A DNA stretch of 64,000 nt. It comes from Pelargonium tetragonum (Eukaryota > Streptophyta > Magnoliopsida > Geraniales > Geraniaceae). Of this stretch, positions 1 through 12,742 are shown piece after piece. The position numbers and the translations under genes were made by a program. The stretch is from the NCBI GenBank assembly GCA_036897445.1, contig JAYMTL010000022.1:111231-175230 (forward strand). The letters are read 5' to 3'. Positions within the stretch are counted from its first letter, which is position 1, and the number at the start of each line of letters is the position of its first letter. The notes under the pieces were generated by a model that searched no databases, was not told the origin of the DNA, and saw only the letters and a program-made list of their open reading frames with translations.

Positions 1-3000
1 GAAAAGTTTCAAATACTCTCGCTAAGTTACGAACTTTGTTTCAATCTTACTGCTAAAAGACTCTGGGATCCCATTTTATAGCATAGAACTCCTTTTAGGT
101 TTATACAATAACTTTTTAATAGCAAGGGGATGTGGGGACACCTAATGCAGTTTGTACCTTTACTAACCACTCTCAACTCAGAACTTTTTGTATAGATAAG
201 GCCCGGACTTATGATAGTCTATTTACGTTCATTTTAATCCTAAACTCTTTTTATCAATTTATAACCTGGCTAATGAAAAGCTAGGGATTCCCTCTAGTGA
301 AGAAGTTTAACCCTTAGGAATATACACCTTAGCCTAGAGAAGTTTTATATTAGCAGCTTCGTCGGTGCTTCTTAATTCTTAATATAAATTATATAAAAGA
401 GTCCGAAACAACTTAAGTTAAGGTAAGAAGTAATATACATGAAAAGGGTCCCTTATAGTTCTTATGCTTCTGAGCTCTCTCTTTTAGATTTATGAGCACT
501 AAACAAATCCATAAACATATAGAATCAAAAAAGATCTTTCACAAGACAAAGTCAAAGAAAACTAGTAACTAGGATACTCCAGTGGATTGAATGCTATGAA
601 AAAGCCATGCTGTTTCTTATCTATTCGATATAACGCAGAGGTTAAGTAAGATATAGGCCTTCTGTCACTTGACGGTTCTACCAAGGAGACTCTTTATGAG
701 ATAGAAAAAGACTAGACTTTTTTAACAAAAACAAATTTCTTTTAGATGTAAATAAGAAAGTGTAATTCTCTCGAAAGGAAAGTAAGGCCCATATATACAT
801 AAAGACCTTCTTACTATACTAAAACTAAGGGGATTGTAAAGCCCAGTACTCTTAAAAAGTAAGACGTGATATCTTTGAGTGCATTTTATAGCTCAATTCA
901 ATAAAACTATAAAAAGGAGAAGTAATTCTAAGTCTTGAGGAGTTTTCTAAATTCTTATTGAGTAACACTTTCTTCACAGTAATTTTACAGTTCCTAACCT
1001 TTTAAGGGGTTCCCCTTATATAATGGAAACCCGGGAGCTACTCATTTTTAGTTGTGTCCCTCTTTTATTATATTAGACCCTACAAAAGAAGAAAAGAAGT
1101 ATAGGATATTAGACTTTTGCTTAATTCCTTGATCTTTTTTCTAGGAGACTTCAAAGACGCTTTTGCACGGGTTAGCCCTTAAAGGGTCTCCTTCTTTTTC
1201 CATAAGCCTGATACACGGAATTTTTGGGGGTCTACCTATAGAATCTACAAACTATTACATACAACGGGATTTCTATTCAGCAAATAAAGTATTTTAACAC
1301 TTCGATTCGTATATTCTTTAGCCTTTTTCTTAAAATAGGATCTAGTCCTCTTAATTAGGGTTCCCCCTTTATTATAAAAACTGGTATCTGATTTAACGAA
1401 GTTTGTATCTGGAAAGCACCTATCCATTAGTCTAAAATATTTAGGTTTTTTTTGCTCTTTTTATACCAAATAATTTGCAAGTATCTTATGTGTGATATGT
1501 TTTCCTTTTTTTCTAAATAAAAAGACTCAAATAATTAAGGGGTCCTTATAGATTAACTAGAATACCCCGCTGGAAAAAAATTATAGGAGATAAAGGCGCA
1601 TACGCCCTCTCCTTTTACATACATAGAAGACGTAGCGCTAGAAAAAAAGAAGAGTATTACATAAGGCCGAGGTGTATATCATTATATAGTAAAACAAATT
1701 TACAAGAACTTAAGTAGATTCAAGACGACTCATTAAAATGAAAAAAGGTATGAGTTCCATCTTATTTATAGTATAAATCCTTCTAAGTTTTTTATTCCAA
1801 CAACTCTAGGAGCTTAAAAAGAAAGTGCGATTAGGTCAGTATCTCTAATACAGTTAGACTCCTTTTTATCAGGCAACTTCTACTTCTTTTTTGACTAAAC
1901 CTCCTTGACTACCGAAAAAAGACCCTTTTTATAAGTTGGACCCCCGTCAAAACAAGAGTCAATAAAGAGACTAACTATATAAAATAGAGTCTTTAGGAAA
2001 GGAAGAATCCTTACCAACTTAATCAAGAGTAATTCCAAGTAGTTTTCCTTTAAAAAGCATTTTTATATAATATCTTGTAATTGCCATTGCTTTTTTATGC
2101 CAAACTTTTTCGTAAAATCATTTTAGTAGTAGAAACAAAATGAGGAAGACACAGAAGCAAATCCCACTTTTAAAAATATGTTTGTCACCAGTCCACTGGA
2201 CTTTCGAACAACAACGGCTCGAATTCGACTTCTAATACTATGATTGCTTTATAGTCATTCAGAAAATTACCGAAAGATTTTACCAAAAGCGCACTTAAAG
2301 CTAGAACTCTCACTAAAATTCAAAATTTTGAATAAGGGCACTAGTATCGATTTTTAGTTATTTACACAATGTTAATTAATACTAGCAAGCAAGTCGAACC
2401 CACTTAACTTGGGTTTCCTTTAGACTATATATATATAGATTCCGTGTTTATCAACATAAACTATTGCTTTATTCCTAAAAAAAAGTTTAATCTTTTATAT
2501 TATATAGCTATTTCCTCTCGACTAGAACTCTTAAAAAATAGGGTCTAATTTAGAATCCTATTCTATAGAACATTATCCTAGCTCTTTCAGCGGTAAGCTC
2601 TAGTACCTAAACCCTGAATTTTGTCAACTTTTTCTAGTTAGAAACATAAGCCATATGGGTTAGTGTTAGTCAGGCATGAGTCAAATTAAGAAAAGGTTTA
2701 GTAAGAAAAACTAGGTAATCCCGGGAGGATTTTAGAAGGCAAAGTTCCACAATTCTTGGTGTACTCTTAGTGAAAAACGTTAACCAAAAAGATATACAAG
2801 CAAGGAGTATCCGGGGGCGGGTTAATCTTGTGTAGGCAATAATACAGAAAAGAAAGAGTTTCACTTTCATGTTGATAGATAAACAAAAATGAGACCTATT
2901 GCCTCTTGAAATTCTTTTGTGATTAAACAATACAAGAGAAGCTCCTCGTAGAGTCTGGCTAATTACGTTGGGTTTTGTCCCTTTTTTATTCTAGAAGCTC

Positions 3001-4309
3001 AAAATTGACTATTCTTGAAAAAGGGAGCTTTGGTCTTCCTTCATTCTCATTTTTCTCAACAACATTGAGAACAGTTCTCGCATATGTTCTAAATACTTTA
3101 CGTGTAGTTACAGTACGATTCCGACAACTAATAAGCTTTAGGAGAGTTTCCTAAAAGCAATTCTTAATTCTAGTTTAGTTTCCAAGGTTTCTTTCAAGCA
3201 ATTACAAGCTATAAGGTCTTTAAAAAAAACAGGAGATATAGACTAGTTCCCTTTTTTCTCACATTTCAAGTCAAATTAAGTGAATCGCTGTTTTATACCG
3301 GGACTGTAACTTAGTTTTTTGAAAAGCTAGCCTTTCCATTAATCAAAAATTTTGCCTACTTTAAACTATGCTTTAACTATGTATTTATTAAGAGTAGTAT
3401 GCTTATATAATATCTGATTTTTTGAAAACTAAAAAAGGATCCTATCCCAAATTAGGTACAAAAACACTAACTGCTTTTTAAGTTCTGCAGTCTTATGAAA
3501 GGTTCATATCATATTTATTATTTTCTAAAATCATTATATAAGGAAATCCTCAGAGTTCCTATTATTAAAAGAGAGACTACTCAACTTCTGGCTTTAGATT
3601 TACTTGTTTACTTGAATATGAAACCATACGTATCAAACTATCTATCGACATCGACTTTAACCTGATATACCCAAATTTCTTCCTACAATGCTTTAGTATA
3701 AAACTAATTGCGGTAAGGGACAACTTGGGTTATACCCGGTAAAACAAAGGAGAGCTTTCTATCAAAAGTCTAGGGACCAAGAACAAGATACGACTCTTCA
3801 TTTTATAAAGTACTAGCTATATCTTAAGTTTACAAAAGGAAAACCCGAAGTCTTCGTACAGTTAAAGTTTTTGAGGCTCCTGGGATTCGGATTTAGTTAC
3901 ATAAAAAGAAATGGGGTTCTTCCTAATTGTGACCCCCTGTTATCGAATATACATATCTATGTTCCAATAAATGACTCTTAACTACAAAAAATCCCTTGTT
4001 TTTAATTAAGAAATCCTAACTATATTCTATTCTATTTAGTGACAGATGCCCCAAATTGCCCAAACCCTCTAGAGTCTAAAGTCAAACGGTCCCCTCTCCA
4101 ATATAGCACACTTTTCGTAAATTTCAAGGATGTTCTGTCTTTTGTTAGACGGAAAAGATATCCTAGTATTGAGTACAAAAAAACTACTGGTGCTGCGTTG
4201 GATATTTATTTGATCAAAACTTTCTTCTATTTCAAAATGACTTTTTCATTCAACACGAGCTAGTAAGAATTAGATGAAATACTAAAGAATAGCGAAAAGG
4301 CTTTTTATT
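1..4309. other. Gene-less AT-rich sequence, left end
   Basis: No open frame here is long enough or recognisable enough to call. Stop codons, especially TAG and TAA, are dense in all six frames. A/T-rich text is interrupted by short G-run/C-run cores, such as GGGATCCC at 65-72 and the near-palindrome AAGGGGTTCCCCTT at 1004-1017. I see no rRNA, tRNA or protein homology in this stretch. By its style it belongs with the rest of the 62-kb decayed or non-coding part. Confidence 0.6.
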
Positions 4310-4383
4310 TTAAGGTGTTTATAAGACTCGAACAAGGGACTCCCAGTATTTCCTTTAGCTATCTCCAGCTTTTAAGAATGAGA
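4310..4383 (-). pseudogene. trnP: Decayed trnP(UGG)-like mitochondrial tRNA relic
   Basis: Read on the minus strand, this segment keeps landmarks of the native plant mitochondrial proline tRNA, compared from memory. These are an AGCTGG D-arm start followed by TAGC, a TGGG at the anticodon position, a TTCGAGTC T-loop, and a 3' acceptor half CACCTTA against CACCTTG in the gene. Alignment needs several small indels, including about 3 nt before the acceptor strand, and the 5' acceptor strand is not recognisable, so it cannot be functional. Support comes mainly from context: it follows the clearer trnF relic about 50 bases downstream on the same strand, and I recall a trnS-trnF-trnP cluster from plant mitochondrial genomes. 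Taken alone it would be weak. Confidence 0.4.
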
Positions 4384-4432
4384 TTTCCCTACAAATTTGC
4401 AATTCAGAAACTACCGACATAAGTCATTTTAG

Positions 4433-4506
4433 CTAGGGTGACAAGATTCGAACCACTGACCCAAGGATTTTGAGTCTTATGCTCTAACCGATGGAACTAT
4501 CTATAT
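4433..4506 (-). pseudogene. trnF: Decayed mitochondrial trnF(GAA) pseudogene
   Basis: On the minus strand this 74-nt segment has exactly the length and layout of the plant mitochondrial phenylalanine tRNA. Ungapped comparison with the gene as I remember it gives about 51 of 74 identical bases. From the second half of the D-loop to the end of the T-loop only 4 of 39 positions differ, including an intact GGTTAGAGC and AGTGGTTCGAAT. The D-stem still pairs (GTTC with GAGC, one wobble). The anticodon-loop triplet reads CAA instead of GAA, the anticodon stem has two substitutions, the 3' T-stem strand has three, and the acceptor strands (ATATAGA and CACCCTA) do not pair. It is therefore a relic, not a working tRNA. 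It is the best anchor for a mitochondrial origin of the 62-kb part. Confidence 0.7.
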
Positions 4507-4545
4507 GAGCTAAGAGAACTCTTATTCTCAGAGTTTCATCATCTG

Positions 4546-4579
4546 TCTATATTCATTATAATTCTATATTCATTATAAT
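4546..4579. repeat. 17-bp perfect tandem duplication
   Basis: The unit TCTATATTCATTATAAT occurs twice, back to back, at 4546-4562 and 4563-4579. It lies just upstream (minus-strand sense) of the trnF relic. This looks like a simple slippage or micro-duplication event; no function is suggested. Confidence 0.9.
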
Positions 4580-5830
4580 TTAGGTAATTTCCTGTAACAA
4601 GTCTATTTATCAAAGCCATAGCTTAAAGTTTCTTTTCTCTCTAAATGAGAAATTTTTATTAAAAAGAAAAGGAATTCTACAACAAGAAACTAGGAGGATC
4701 CCTAGCTATCTCTTAATTCTGTCTTTTTGGGAACATACAGAAATCTCTAATTAATTCAGGAGTCTTCCTTGTTTCTTTTCGAATAAAACTCAGTTTACGA
4801 ATATGAATAAGCAGGTTCTTTATGTTAGTAATCGAACGGAAGAGGTCGGTCTCGACACTGGTAGGGTCTACTAAGAGTCGTATAGCACAATAGAAGACTA
4901 ACGCTTGATATATAATCACGGAATGGCCCCTTCGATCAAGTATATAATTCTGATTTCAATTTTCTTAGTTATAGCTAAATATCGTTTTATCCATCCATGA
5001 CATGAGGAGTACCCCTAAATTTCATATAAAAAAGTTTCTAAATTTTACAATATACTAAAAAACTTAGAGTTTGATTTTTTTTTTGATTTTTAAAGCAAAA
5101 GTGGCTCCGCGGGTAAGATTTTCGATACAAAATCGAATAATAGCTAATTGAATGCCATAAATTTAGATGGGTTTTTAGCAAATTGACGCTTCATTTTTCC
5201 TATGCTGTACACCAGTTCGCACATAGATAGTTAATCGCTGTATTGGCAATGTATTTAGCTTAAACTGAAATCTCACGATAAGCCCACTTAAAATAATAAG
5301 GGATTAGGGTCCCGAAAGGAGTGGACTTGAGCATTCTCTTTTTAATGGGATAAAAGAAATTCACTCTGAAGTCTAATCCATTAGATAGAGCCTTGCTCTA
5401 GACTTCTGCTCTTTGTTCGCTACTTGGCAATTTCAAATTTCAATTCCTGGAGTATTCTACTATACTTCTATACTTCTAATTGTTTCTTCAACTAAGTTAT
5501 ATGAAATTTTGAGTTTGGGGCTTTAAAAAGGTTAAAAAACTATTCTATTATATTTCTTTCTTGAATTGGGTAAATAAAAGATTGAAAAGGTAAAGTATGA
5601 AGACAAAGAATTTATAACTTCTTTTTAAAGCCTGGAGCTGGCTTTAGTAGTTATACTTTAGTAAAAAATCGGGTGTCTGGTCGAGAAGGCTTTTTACACC
5701 TTACTTTTAGCTTAAAATTCTTATTCAGTTAGGCGTAGGGGAGTATAGTAAGAATAACTTTAGTAGTGACTTTAATAAAAATAGAATAGTAAAAAAAGTC
5801 TCAAAAATCCCATGAATTTTGCTTTGATTT
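4580..5830. other. Gene-less AT-rich sequence
   Basis: No supportable gene. A short imperfect stem lies near 5,130-5,150 (TTCGAT and ATCGAA arms), and an 8-bp TATACTTC duplication lies near 5,461-5,476. I looked here for the trnS that often neighbours trnF and trnP in plant mitochondria and did not find one on the minus strand. Confidence 0.55.
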
Positions 5831-5909
5831 AGTCTTGAATTTAAGTGGTATAGCATTCCTTGTTACAATAGTCTCTTTTATTGTGTTGGTTCGAATCTTA
5901 CTACCTTAT
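5831..5909 (+). pseudogene. tRNA-like relic, possibly trnS-like
   Basis: The plus strand carries a good T-arm motif, GGTTCGAATC at 5889-5898. Upstream is an AAGTGGTATAGCATT stretch that resembles the D-arm of a class II tRNA such as mitochondrial trnS(GCU), followed by a TTGTTACA segment where an anticodon loop would lie. The overall length, about 79 nt, fits a tRNA with a shortened variable arm. The T-stem and acceptor stem do not pair properly. It lies about 1.3 kb from the trnF/trnP relics but on the opposite strand. I judge it a likely relic; the identity as trnS is a guess. Confidence 0.3.
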
Positions 5910-6600
5910 ATTTCATAAGTAATATAAAAATTTTTGAGCTCCGAGTGATGATTCGATAGCTAATCTTTCACAGTTTAGTTAGTAAAATGAAGAGCAAAAT
6001 TCCGTGGGTTTATGACTCAAAGTACAAATCTTGTCTTAATATAAAACTTATTGGTATATATCCTATAGAAAGAAGCTCAAACTTTAAACAAAAAAGGAGC
6101 TGTGAGATATACACTTTCATTTCTTAATAGACTTCCCTTGAGTTAAGCCCTAAATGAAATAAGGGATCTCCTAAGTTTCACTTTAGTAGTCTAATTTGTA
6201 ACATTCTATAAAGTAAAGATTAAAAAGACTAATTACAGAAAAAGCTAGCTAAACTTATAAAAAAAAGACTAAGATCTTAGGTTGTATTGGATTCCATATA
6301 CCTTAAGGGCGCGCTAACAGTAACTATTAACGTAAATGTAATTTGTATTCCTATACCTTTTGTGTAGGGGCCCCTTCTTTGTTTCCTACTCGTTTCCTTT
6401 ATTGAATATTCTATTTGTTTTCTTTAATCCATATAGAATCTATAAAAGCTAGAACAAGAGTTTGAGTCTTTAGGGATAGGTAAGTACAAAGGCTCCTTTT
6501 CAATACGAACAGTACCTTAAAGTCTCTTTTTCTTCTTTCTGATGTCCTGTGGAAATTAGACTTGAAAGCTTTAGTTTTTCAGGTATACATATTTAGGGGA
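5910..6600. other. Gene-less sequence with a perfect GC palindrome
   Basis: No gene is visible. The perfect 10-bp palindrome AGGGGCCCCT lies at 6366-6375. It is one of many short GC cores embedded in A/T-rich flanks across the large part of the window. Confidence 0.55.
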
Positions 6601-8150
6601 ATAGTCTAAGTTGTGAAGTCCCTAAAAATGTTATAGGCTCTAGATAAATAAGTTTAGGTAGGTTCAGAGTATGAGCAAGTACGGAGTCAAAGCGAGACTC
6701 TAAAGAAGGTTACAGTAAGGGTTTCCTTTTTAGTTAGTTAGGCTGCAACTCTGCTTGGAGTGTAGGTCATAAAGAAGTTTCATAAGAGTTAGGGGAAGGC
6801 CTTGGAATCAAAGGAAGAAAAGCCCGAAAGAAAAGAGAATAGAAAGCAAGTCTAATTTCTTTGGAATAAAGTAACAAAAGTTCTCCAAGGTTTCATCGAA
6901 CACCCGTAGCTTTCCGTTTGATGTTCTAATACTAAGAAGGTATCATTTTCATTGTTTTTACTTGATGTCAGTTGGTAAGAAAACGTATGCAAAAGAGGCA
7001 AAGGTGTTTTAAGATATTCTAGAGAAGAACTTTGGTATTCTTCCTTTTTATTTATAGTTTTTTGAAAAGTCTTGGAATCTAATATCTAATGGTAGTAGCT
7101 GGAAGAAGTGCATTAGAAGGCATAAGTAGAAGGGTTTAGCTATGATGGATAGAGGTACTGTCTCCTTTTTTTATTTAGGGATTTCAAAAGTCTGCCTTAA
7201 AGGCTAACCTTTCACAAATAAAATTAGGGAAGATAATAATTAATAATGAAGATATAGGAACCCATGAACAGGAACTCTGACACTATAGAAGATAGAGGAA
7301 AGGAGAGGAGTCCTTGAGCTGAATTTCATATTCATAGGGGTGGGATGTTTTGCACGAAGCTACTTACGAGGACACTGAACTGAATCTGAGCTACCTAAGG
7401 AAACAAAGACACTGAGAAAGAGACTGAGCTGCGAGTTCTATTTTCATATTCTAGTTAGTATATGTAGGACCTAAACCTTTCGCAGTAAATGGAGGGTTAG
7501 TCTTAGTCAAAAAGCAATTCTGATAGGCTTTTTTAGCTAATGACAATGTTGAGACCTTGTTGCACTAAGTGACTTACGGGAGATAAGAATAGGTATTAGA
7601 ACACTTGAAAAGAGAGAAGAAGGTAAGAAGAGGTTTGAGAAAAGGCAACCTTTTGGTAGCTGAAGCTTGTCAATACAACAAATTGGTGTCAGAATTTTAT
7701 ACAGTGCGGGAAACTAAGAATGTCAAACTCAAATCCACAGCATAAAAAGAACAAGATATAATAGTAATACCGAGTAAACTTTGACAAAAGAAAAGAAGAA
7801 GGTAGCCGTACATTCTTCCTCTGTTTCGGGAATACCATGTTCTATAATTAGAGTGTAAGGATTCCCAAGTAAACCAACTGACTGCCACTTGATGCGATCT
7901 TTTTGTAGATGAGACATTAATGAAAATTCCAAGAACCTGAATGGAAATGCGCGAGCCAAAGAACTCTTACGAAATCTCGCTTAAGGAGGAAAATTACACT
8001 ACATTTGAAGAGGTAGAATCGGGTAAGTATTGATAGTCAAATCTATTTCAGTGCGATTTCTCTATGCAAGGACTTTCAAAATACAGGGAGCTAGATGAAA
8101 GTGTATGAAATTCCTATCTTTCTAATTTGACTCATAATCAAAAAAGTATC
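6600..8150. other. G-skewed (purine-rich) block, no supportable gene
   Basis: On the plus strand G clearly exceeds C and A is frequent, unlike the flanks; for example, the 60 bases from 6,661 have about twice as many G as C. The short minus-strand frames at 7.7-7.96 kb overlap each other and match no family I know. Near 7,371-7,430 a GACACTGA...GACTGAGCT phrase is repeated in diverged form. Strand asymmetry of this kind can be left by an old coding or transcribed element, but none is identifiable. Confidence 0.4.
7371..7430. repeat. Diverged two-copy repeat, about 37-bp period
   Basis: The unit at 7371-7392 (GACACTGAACTGAATCTGAGCT) recurs with substitutions at 7408-7430, keeping GACACTGA at its start and CTGAGCT at its end. 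This is an old local duplication in a purine-rich block. Confidence 0.45.
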
Positions 8151-8299
8151 CTTTAGGGTTGAGTCTCTTATCTTATATAGGATATAGGAGTGCCCAATTC
8201 CTATATATAGAAAGCGTAGTAAAAGTCTAGGATTGGTAAAATTTTCTATTATATACACTCTAGTAAAACTGTTAGGAAGATTTTATACACTGTAACAAA

Positions 8300-11200
8300 A
8301 AAAGGGCTTCTTTTTTCTGTTTGCTACTCTGTAACTGCATACCTAAATTGTGAGCTAGACTTCTTTTCACTTTCTTCTGAGTCTTCGTAGCTACACCCTT
8401 ATTATTATGAGCCGTACCTTTCTTCTTAGCTTTTATACCTATACCAGGACTCCGTATCCTCGTAGGGGCTCGACTCTTATAACCAAGACTTAATGGAGAT
8501 ACCTTATTTACCTTGGGTATAGGGCTTACTCTTGCTCCTCCGATAGCTTCTTGCTATGTCCCCTGTTCCTGTGTTACTGTTACTGCCTCCCTTAAAGCTG
8601 GTACAAAGAAGCTGACAACACAACTCTTCAAATTCATTACATTACCTGCCAAAACCCATAAAAAAGGAATACAAATCGAAGAGAACCTTTCCAACCAGTA
8701 CTTGATCGGTAAAGTCAAAAACCTGAGGATTTTTCTATTCAATGAGATTAGGATTTCAGTTTAGAATAGGATAGGGGAGAGAAAAGAATTTTCTATCATA
8801 TAAGATAAAAACTTCTTTGTTCCAAACTAAGTAAAATAGGGTTTTCTTATTTACGTATAGGAGATAAACCCAGAATTCTTGTCATAAAAGATCAAGCTTT
8901 TTCGGTTTTATCTTGTCTACTTGAGGGAAATTTCTTACGCTTTTCTTCCTTTTTTGTATAGGGGATCATCCTTTTTTTAACTTGAGACCCATGCTAAAAA
9001 GACAGGGGCTACAAGGAAGAGTCTCTCATTATCTCCCTTACTTAAGAGTCAAGCTCCTACAACCCCCAGTTAGATCTAGCTATACAGATACAGCTAAGGG
9101 GTGTAGAATCAGTTAACAATCCGGGCAGTCATAAGACCTGAAGGAGTTGGTTAAAGAAAGAGAATCTGTATTCAGTATTCTGTGCCTTCAATCCTTCAAG
9201 AAACTGTTCCTAGCTAGCAGCTTTCTTTCAAAGGGACACCCAGAGTAAACAGGGTAAACAAGAATACATTATCGGTGAATTTCCAGAGTACTTAGTATGT
9301 ATCCCATTCGAACAAGAAAAACCGGTTAGGTTGACAGAGGTAATTAGTACTTAGTATACAGCCGTTGCGATACCATAACAAATTAGAACAGGTCCTTCAC
9401 AACGCAAAGAGTTAGTACACCAATATCAGATTCACTATAAAAACTCCGGTTATAGCTGGCAAATCCTAGTTGGATTTTAGTCCTTTGCCATCATAAGCAT
9501 TAGCTACCATAATAAGTCCTTCCCGGCAATACGGATAGATACTTGTTACATACTTAAATAAGAAGAGGAATGTCCCTTAAACAAGACCAAAAAGCTATGC
9601 TCCAACAAGAATACAAAATCTTCTGCTCTTATTAACTTCTTTCTTTCATCCGAAACCCGTAATCGCTAAGACTTACTCCTTAGGGTATCTAGTAAAGGAA
9701 ACCCTTGTAAGTACTTCGAAAATGAATGCCTTTCTTCTTATTAAGATGCTGACTACTTAATAACCAACTCTATGGAATGGAACAAACACTCTAAGCCATT
9801 GCTGCTAAAAAAGGCTAGATAACATAAACTGAAATCTCTCGCAGCTAAACCCTGGTAATACCTTCACTTCTTCTTAGGATTCCAAGGATACCTCTCTAAC
9901 CAAATAGACTCACTAGCTCTTGAATCCCTCTTATCAGTCTATAAAGGGAGTCTAATTCCTTTGTTCTAACCTTCTAAGCCTTTGAAAGTCTGTACTTTGC
10001 TATCGAGGGTAGGTGTCTTAATTCTTAGGATCCTAACTGTAATAGAAATCCCTATCAAGGAGAACTCACTAACAGGCCTGACCTTGTTTTGGTAAGGATG
10101 CCGGAAAGATGGTCAAAGCGGGCCTACGAGACGAATGCTAACTATCTGTAGAACCTAACTCTAAAAACCTCCTTTCTTGTCAGCGTTGTAATGTTAAGAC
10201 TAAGAGTGCTGTAACAAAGTGAAGCTCATAATCACTTAGGTAGAATCTGACCCTCCCATTATAGATTAGAGCCCTTTCCTCAACTTTTTTATTATTTATA
10301 AGAAAGTAGCCCACTCTTGTCCCGCAAAGAATACAATCTTGTGAATGTGAACTCCTTTACTTGCTATACAAACAGAAAAACTAAGACTAGAGAGTGAACT
10401 TCATTATCTTTTAAGGTAAGTTTGCTTCGAATCTACTCTCAAATTCTAGAACAAAAGGAAATGAATGAAATATCTTCTGTTTCTGTACCTGCTATCCAAA
10501 AAGAATTAGAAAGAAAATATCTTTCCTCCTTGCTATCCCATCCTAAAGCTATACCTAGGACTGCTTGCACTTGCTTAGAGTCTGGCTTACACTGGCTTGC
10601 TAGTGACCTAGTTCACCATCTTTCGACTGCCTTAATTGTCTTATACTTCACAGAACAAAGAAACTCCTTAGCTTGACAGCGACTCGAGACAATTCCCTCT
10701 AGGGGCCCTTATTCACTCGGTTTAGGAAATTTAGCTAACATGCTGCACTTGCCGCGGCTGCTAAGGAGATTCCCCCCCCTTCTTTCGCCGGCACAGAAGC
10801 CAGAACAAATAAAAGAGAGGATTTAGAGTTAAGCTGAATGTGTCTAGAGTTTGAGTCTCTGATTGGCTGAAAAAGAAATTGCCTGTGCCCCTGAGTTAGA
10901 GCGAAGACAAGAGCTGCACCGTCAGCAAAAGGGAGATGTGGTTATTAGAGTTCGGCTGGGTTCTATCAGCTAAGAAGCATGCATGGTATTACTGGCAAGA
11001 GCTTGTTCCTTCTTAGAGAGAGCTACAGCTTTCATTAACAGCAACTGTTGACATTGGACTGCATTCACCTTCTTTACAAAACAAGTCTTTACCACCTACT
11101 TATACTTAGAAGCAACTGCTAACACACCATTTTGTCCAAGAAATTCACTATCATCCTAAAGCATCATCTCCTCTTCCTGGGACTTACCCCTCCTATATCC

Positions 11201-12000
11201 TTCTACCTGAGATCCTTAACTCGATCTCAAACCCTTGCATTCCGGGTCTTTCTTGTTTGATTGAACGAGCGTTCTAACAAAATAGAACCAGGAATCACCC
11301 AAACCAATAGATTCCAGTCTAAGAAACCTGAACTAACTACCTGAGTGACTTAACTTTCAACTAAACTAATTGAAACTTAGACTAACCCTGTTGATAGATA
11401 CTTCTGATATACGGCTAAAAGGAAGGTTAACGTATGGGAATTTTAGAAACAGAAACTCAGTTACTTTTTTCATGCTACAAAGAACTTTATTAAATTCAAA
11501 TCTAAATTTCTTCTTGACTTTCTTTATATATATGTATAATCTTCTCTGACTCTTATACCTATACAACTCTTTATTAGTCTTCTGGGCTAGACGGAGCTAT
11601 AACTTTCCTTAGGAAGACATTTTTGTCTTATTATAGGGCATCCGCCTGCTTGCTAGAGAAGGTTACTGTATTGAATATATCTACTTACACTAGAAGACCC
11701 AGAAATTCAATCTTTATAAATTCTTTAACTAAATCTTTGACTTACCCACTTTTGGTTTTTAACTTCCTTCTTATTATTATGACTTTGCAAGAGAAGTATC
11801 CAAAGCAGAATTCTCATTTGTAAAAGCTCTTCTCTAAGGAATACCTAAAAGAAAAGTTAGTGACTCTTCTAAACTCTAAACTAAACAGTAGGTCAACTCA
11901 TTTCCTTATAATAAAGACTTCTCTTCTCGTTTAGGAGCTATCCCTTTCTCTTGTAAAAACGAATTGACTATTATTATATAACTCTAGCTTTAACTAAAAA
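8300..12000. other. C-skewed block, no supportable gene
   Basis: C exceeds G on the plus strand through most of this interval, opposite in sign to the block before it. Short open frames at 8,513-8,764, 10,422-10,676 and 11,623-11,823 resemble no family I recognise. The 8.5-kb frame is also open on the other strand, as expected of a locally stop-poor patch rather than a gene. I read the block as a possible decayed element in the orientation opposite to the 6.6-8.1 kb block. Confidence 0.4.
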
Positions 12001-12651
12001 TTAGCTAGCGCAGGGTCTCTTAGGGGACTAAGGAACTGAATTACTAGGATGCCAAACGTTCAAATAAAAAGAATTTTTGTAGGCTGCTAACTCTTTTTCA
12101 ATATGATATAAAGGAGGCCTTAACGAGATTTTTTTTCGTATCCTAGAGAGTATAATAATATAAAGAACTGCGCATAGATAGAGTACTTTACAAATTTCGA
12201 CTAAAAATTTTGTACTAATACCTATAGGATGGAGACTCCTTGCCTATTTAATACTACAGCTAACAGAGCCTGCCTGTTAAAGTAAAGAACTTCCCTTTGT
12301 TAATGCTAGACAAGAAGCTTTAAAGGTAAGCTAAATACCTCTTGTTTTATGGCTCTTATCGAAAAGGAGGATATGAACTTAGATAGGGAATACATTAATC
12401 TCTTTCAAAATGCGACTTCTGTGACTCTTATCTTAAAAAACCGGTTTCTTAAATACCTTAAATACCCAGAACCTGAACTTAGAACCTCTACTTTATTAGC
12501 CCAGGGTTTTTCAGTTACTAAACCATACTACCTATCTTACTTCTAGTCCAGAGCCCTTTAGAGTTAGAAAGTGAGAAAGCGAAGGTAGGAAGTCTTGATG
12601 CTAAATAGGCCGACCTTGTGTAAAGGTTTTGGGATATAGAGTACGTCAAAC

Positions 12652-12742
12652 TCTCAAACTCAAAGTGTTGGAAGGGTATATATATATCTTGGTTTAGTAG
12701 AATTTAGTACAAAATGAGTATTGGTAAAGTAAGAGTATGCAG
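12652..12742 (+). repeat. Dispersed diverged direct repeat A, copy 1
   Basis: This segment matches 20579-20665. An identical 19-base run (TCTCAAACTCAAAGTGTTG) starts it. A second identical run of 22 bases (12693-12714 and 20610-20631) begins TTTAGTAGAATTTAG. Near-matches continue to a shared ATGCAG. This copy carries a TATATATATAT insertion between the two runs. Two long exact runs in the same order and spacing cannot reasonably be chance. Confidence 0.85.

Noticed and set aside
8401-8430. GAGCCGTAC word as a group II intron domain V
   Set aside because: The complementary strand of domain V does not follow; a single short word only.
8513-8764. 83-codon plus frame overlapped by an open minus frame
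   Set aside because: Both strands are open together, typical of a stop-poor patch; no family resemblance.
10422-10676. 84-codon frame in the C-skewed block
   Set aside because: It lacks an ATG at its start (TTG) and the product is unrecognised; weak evidence only.
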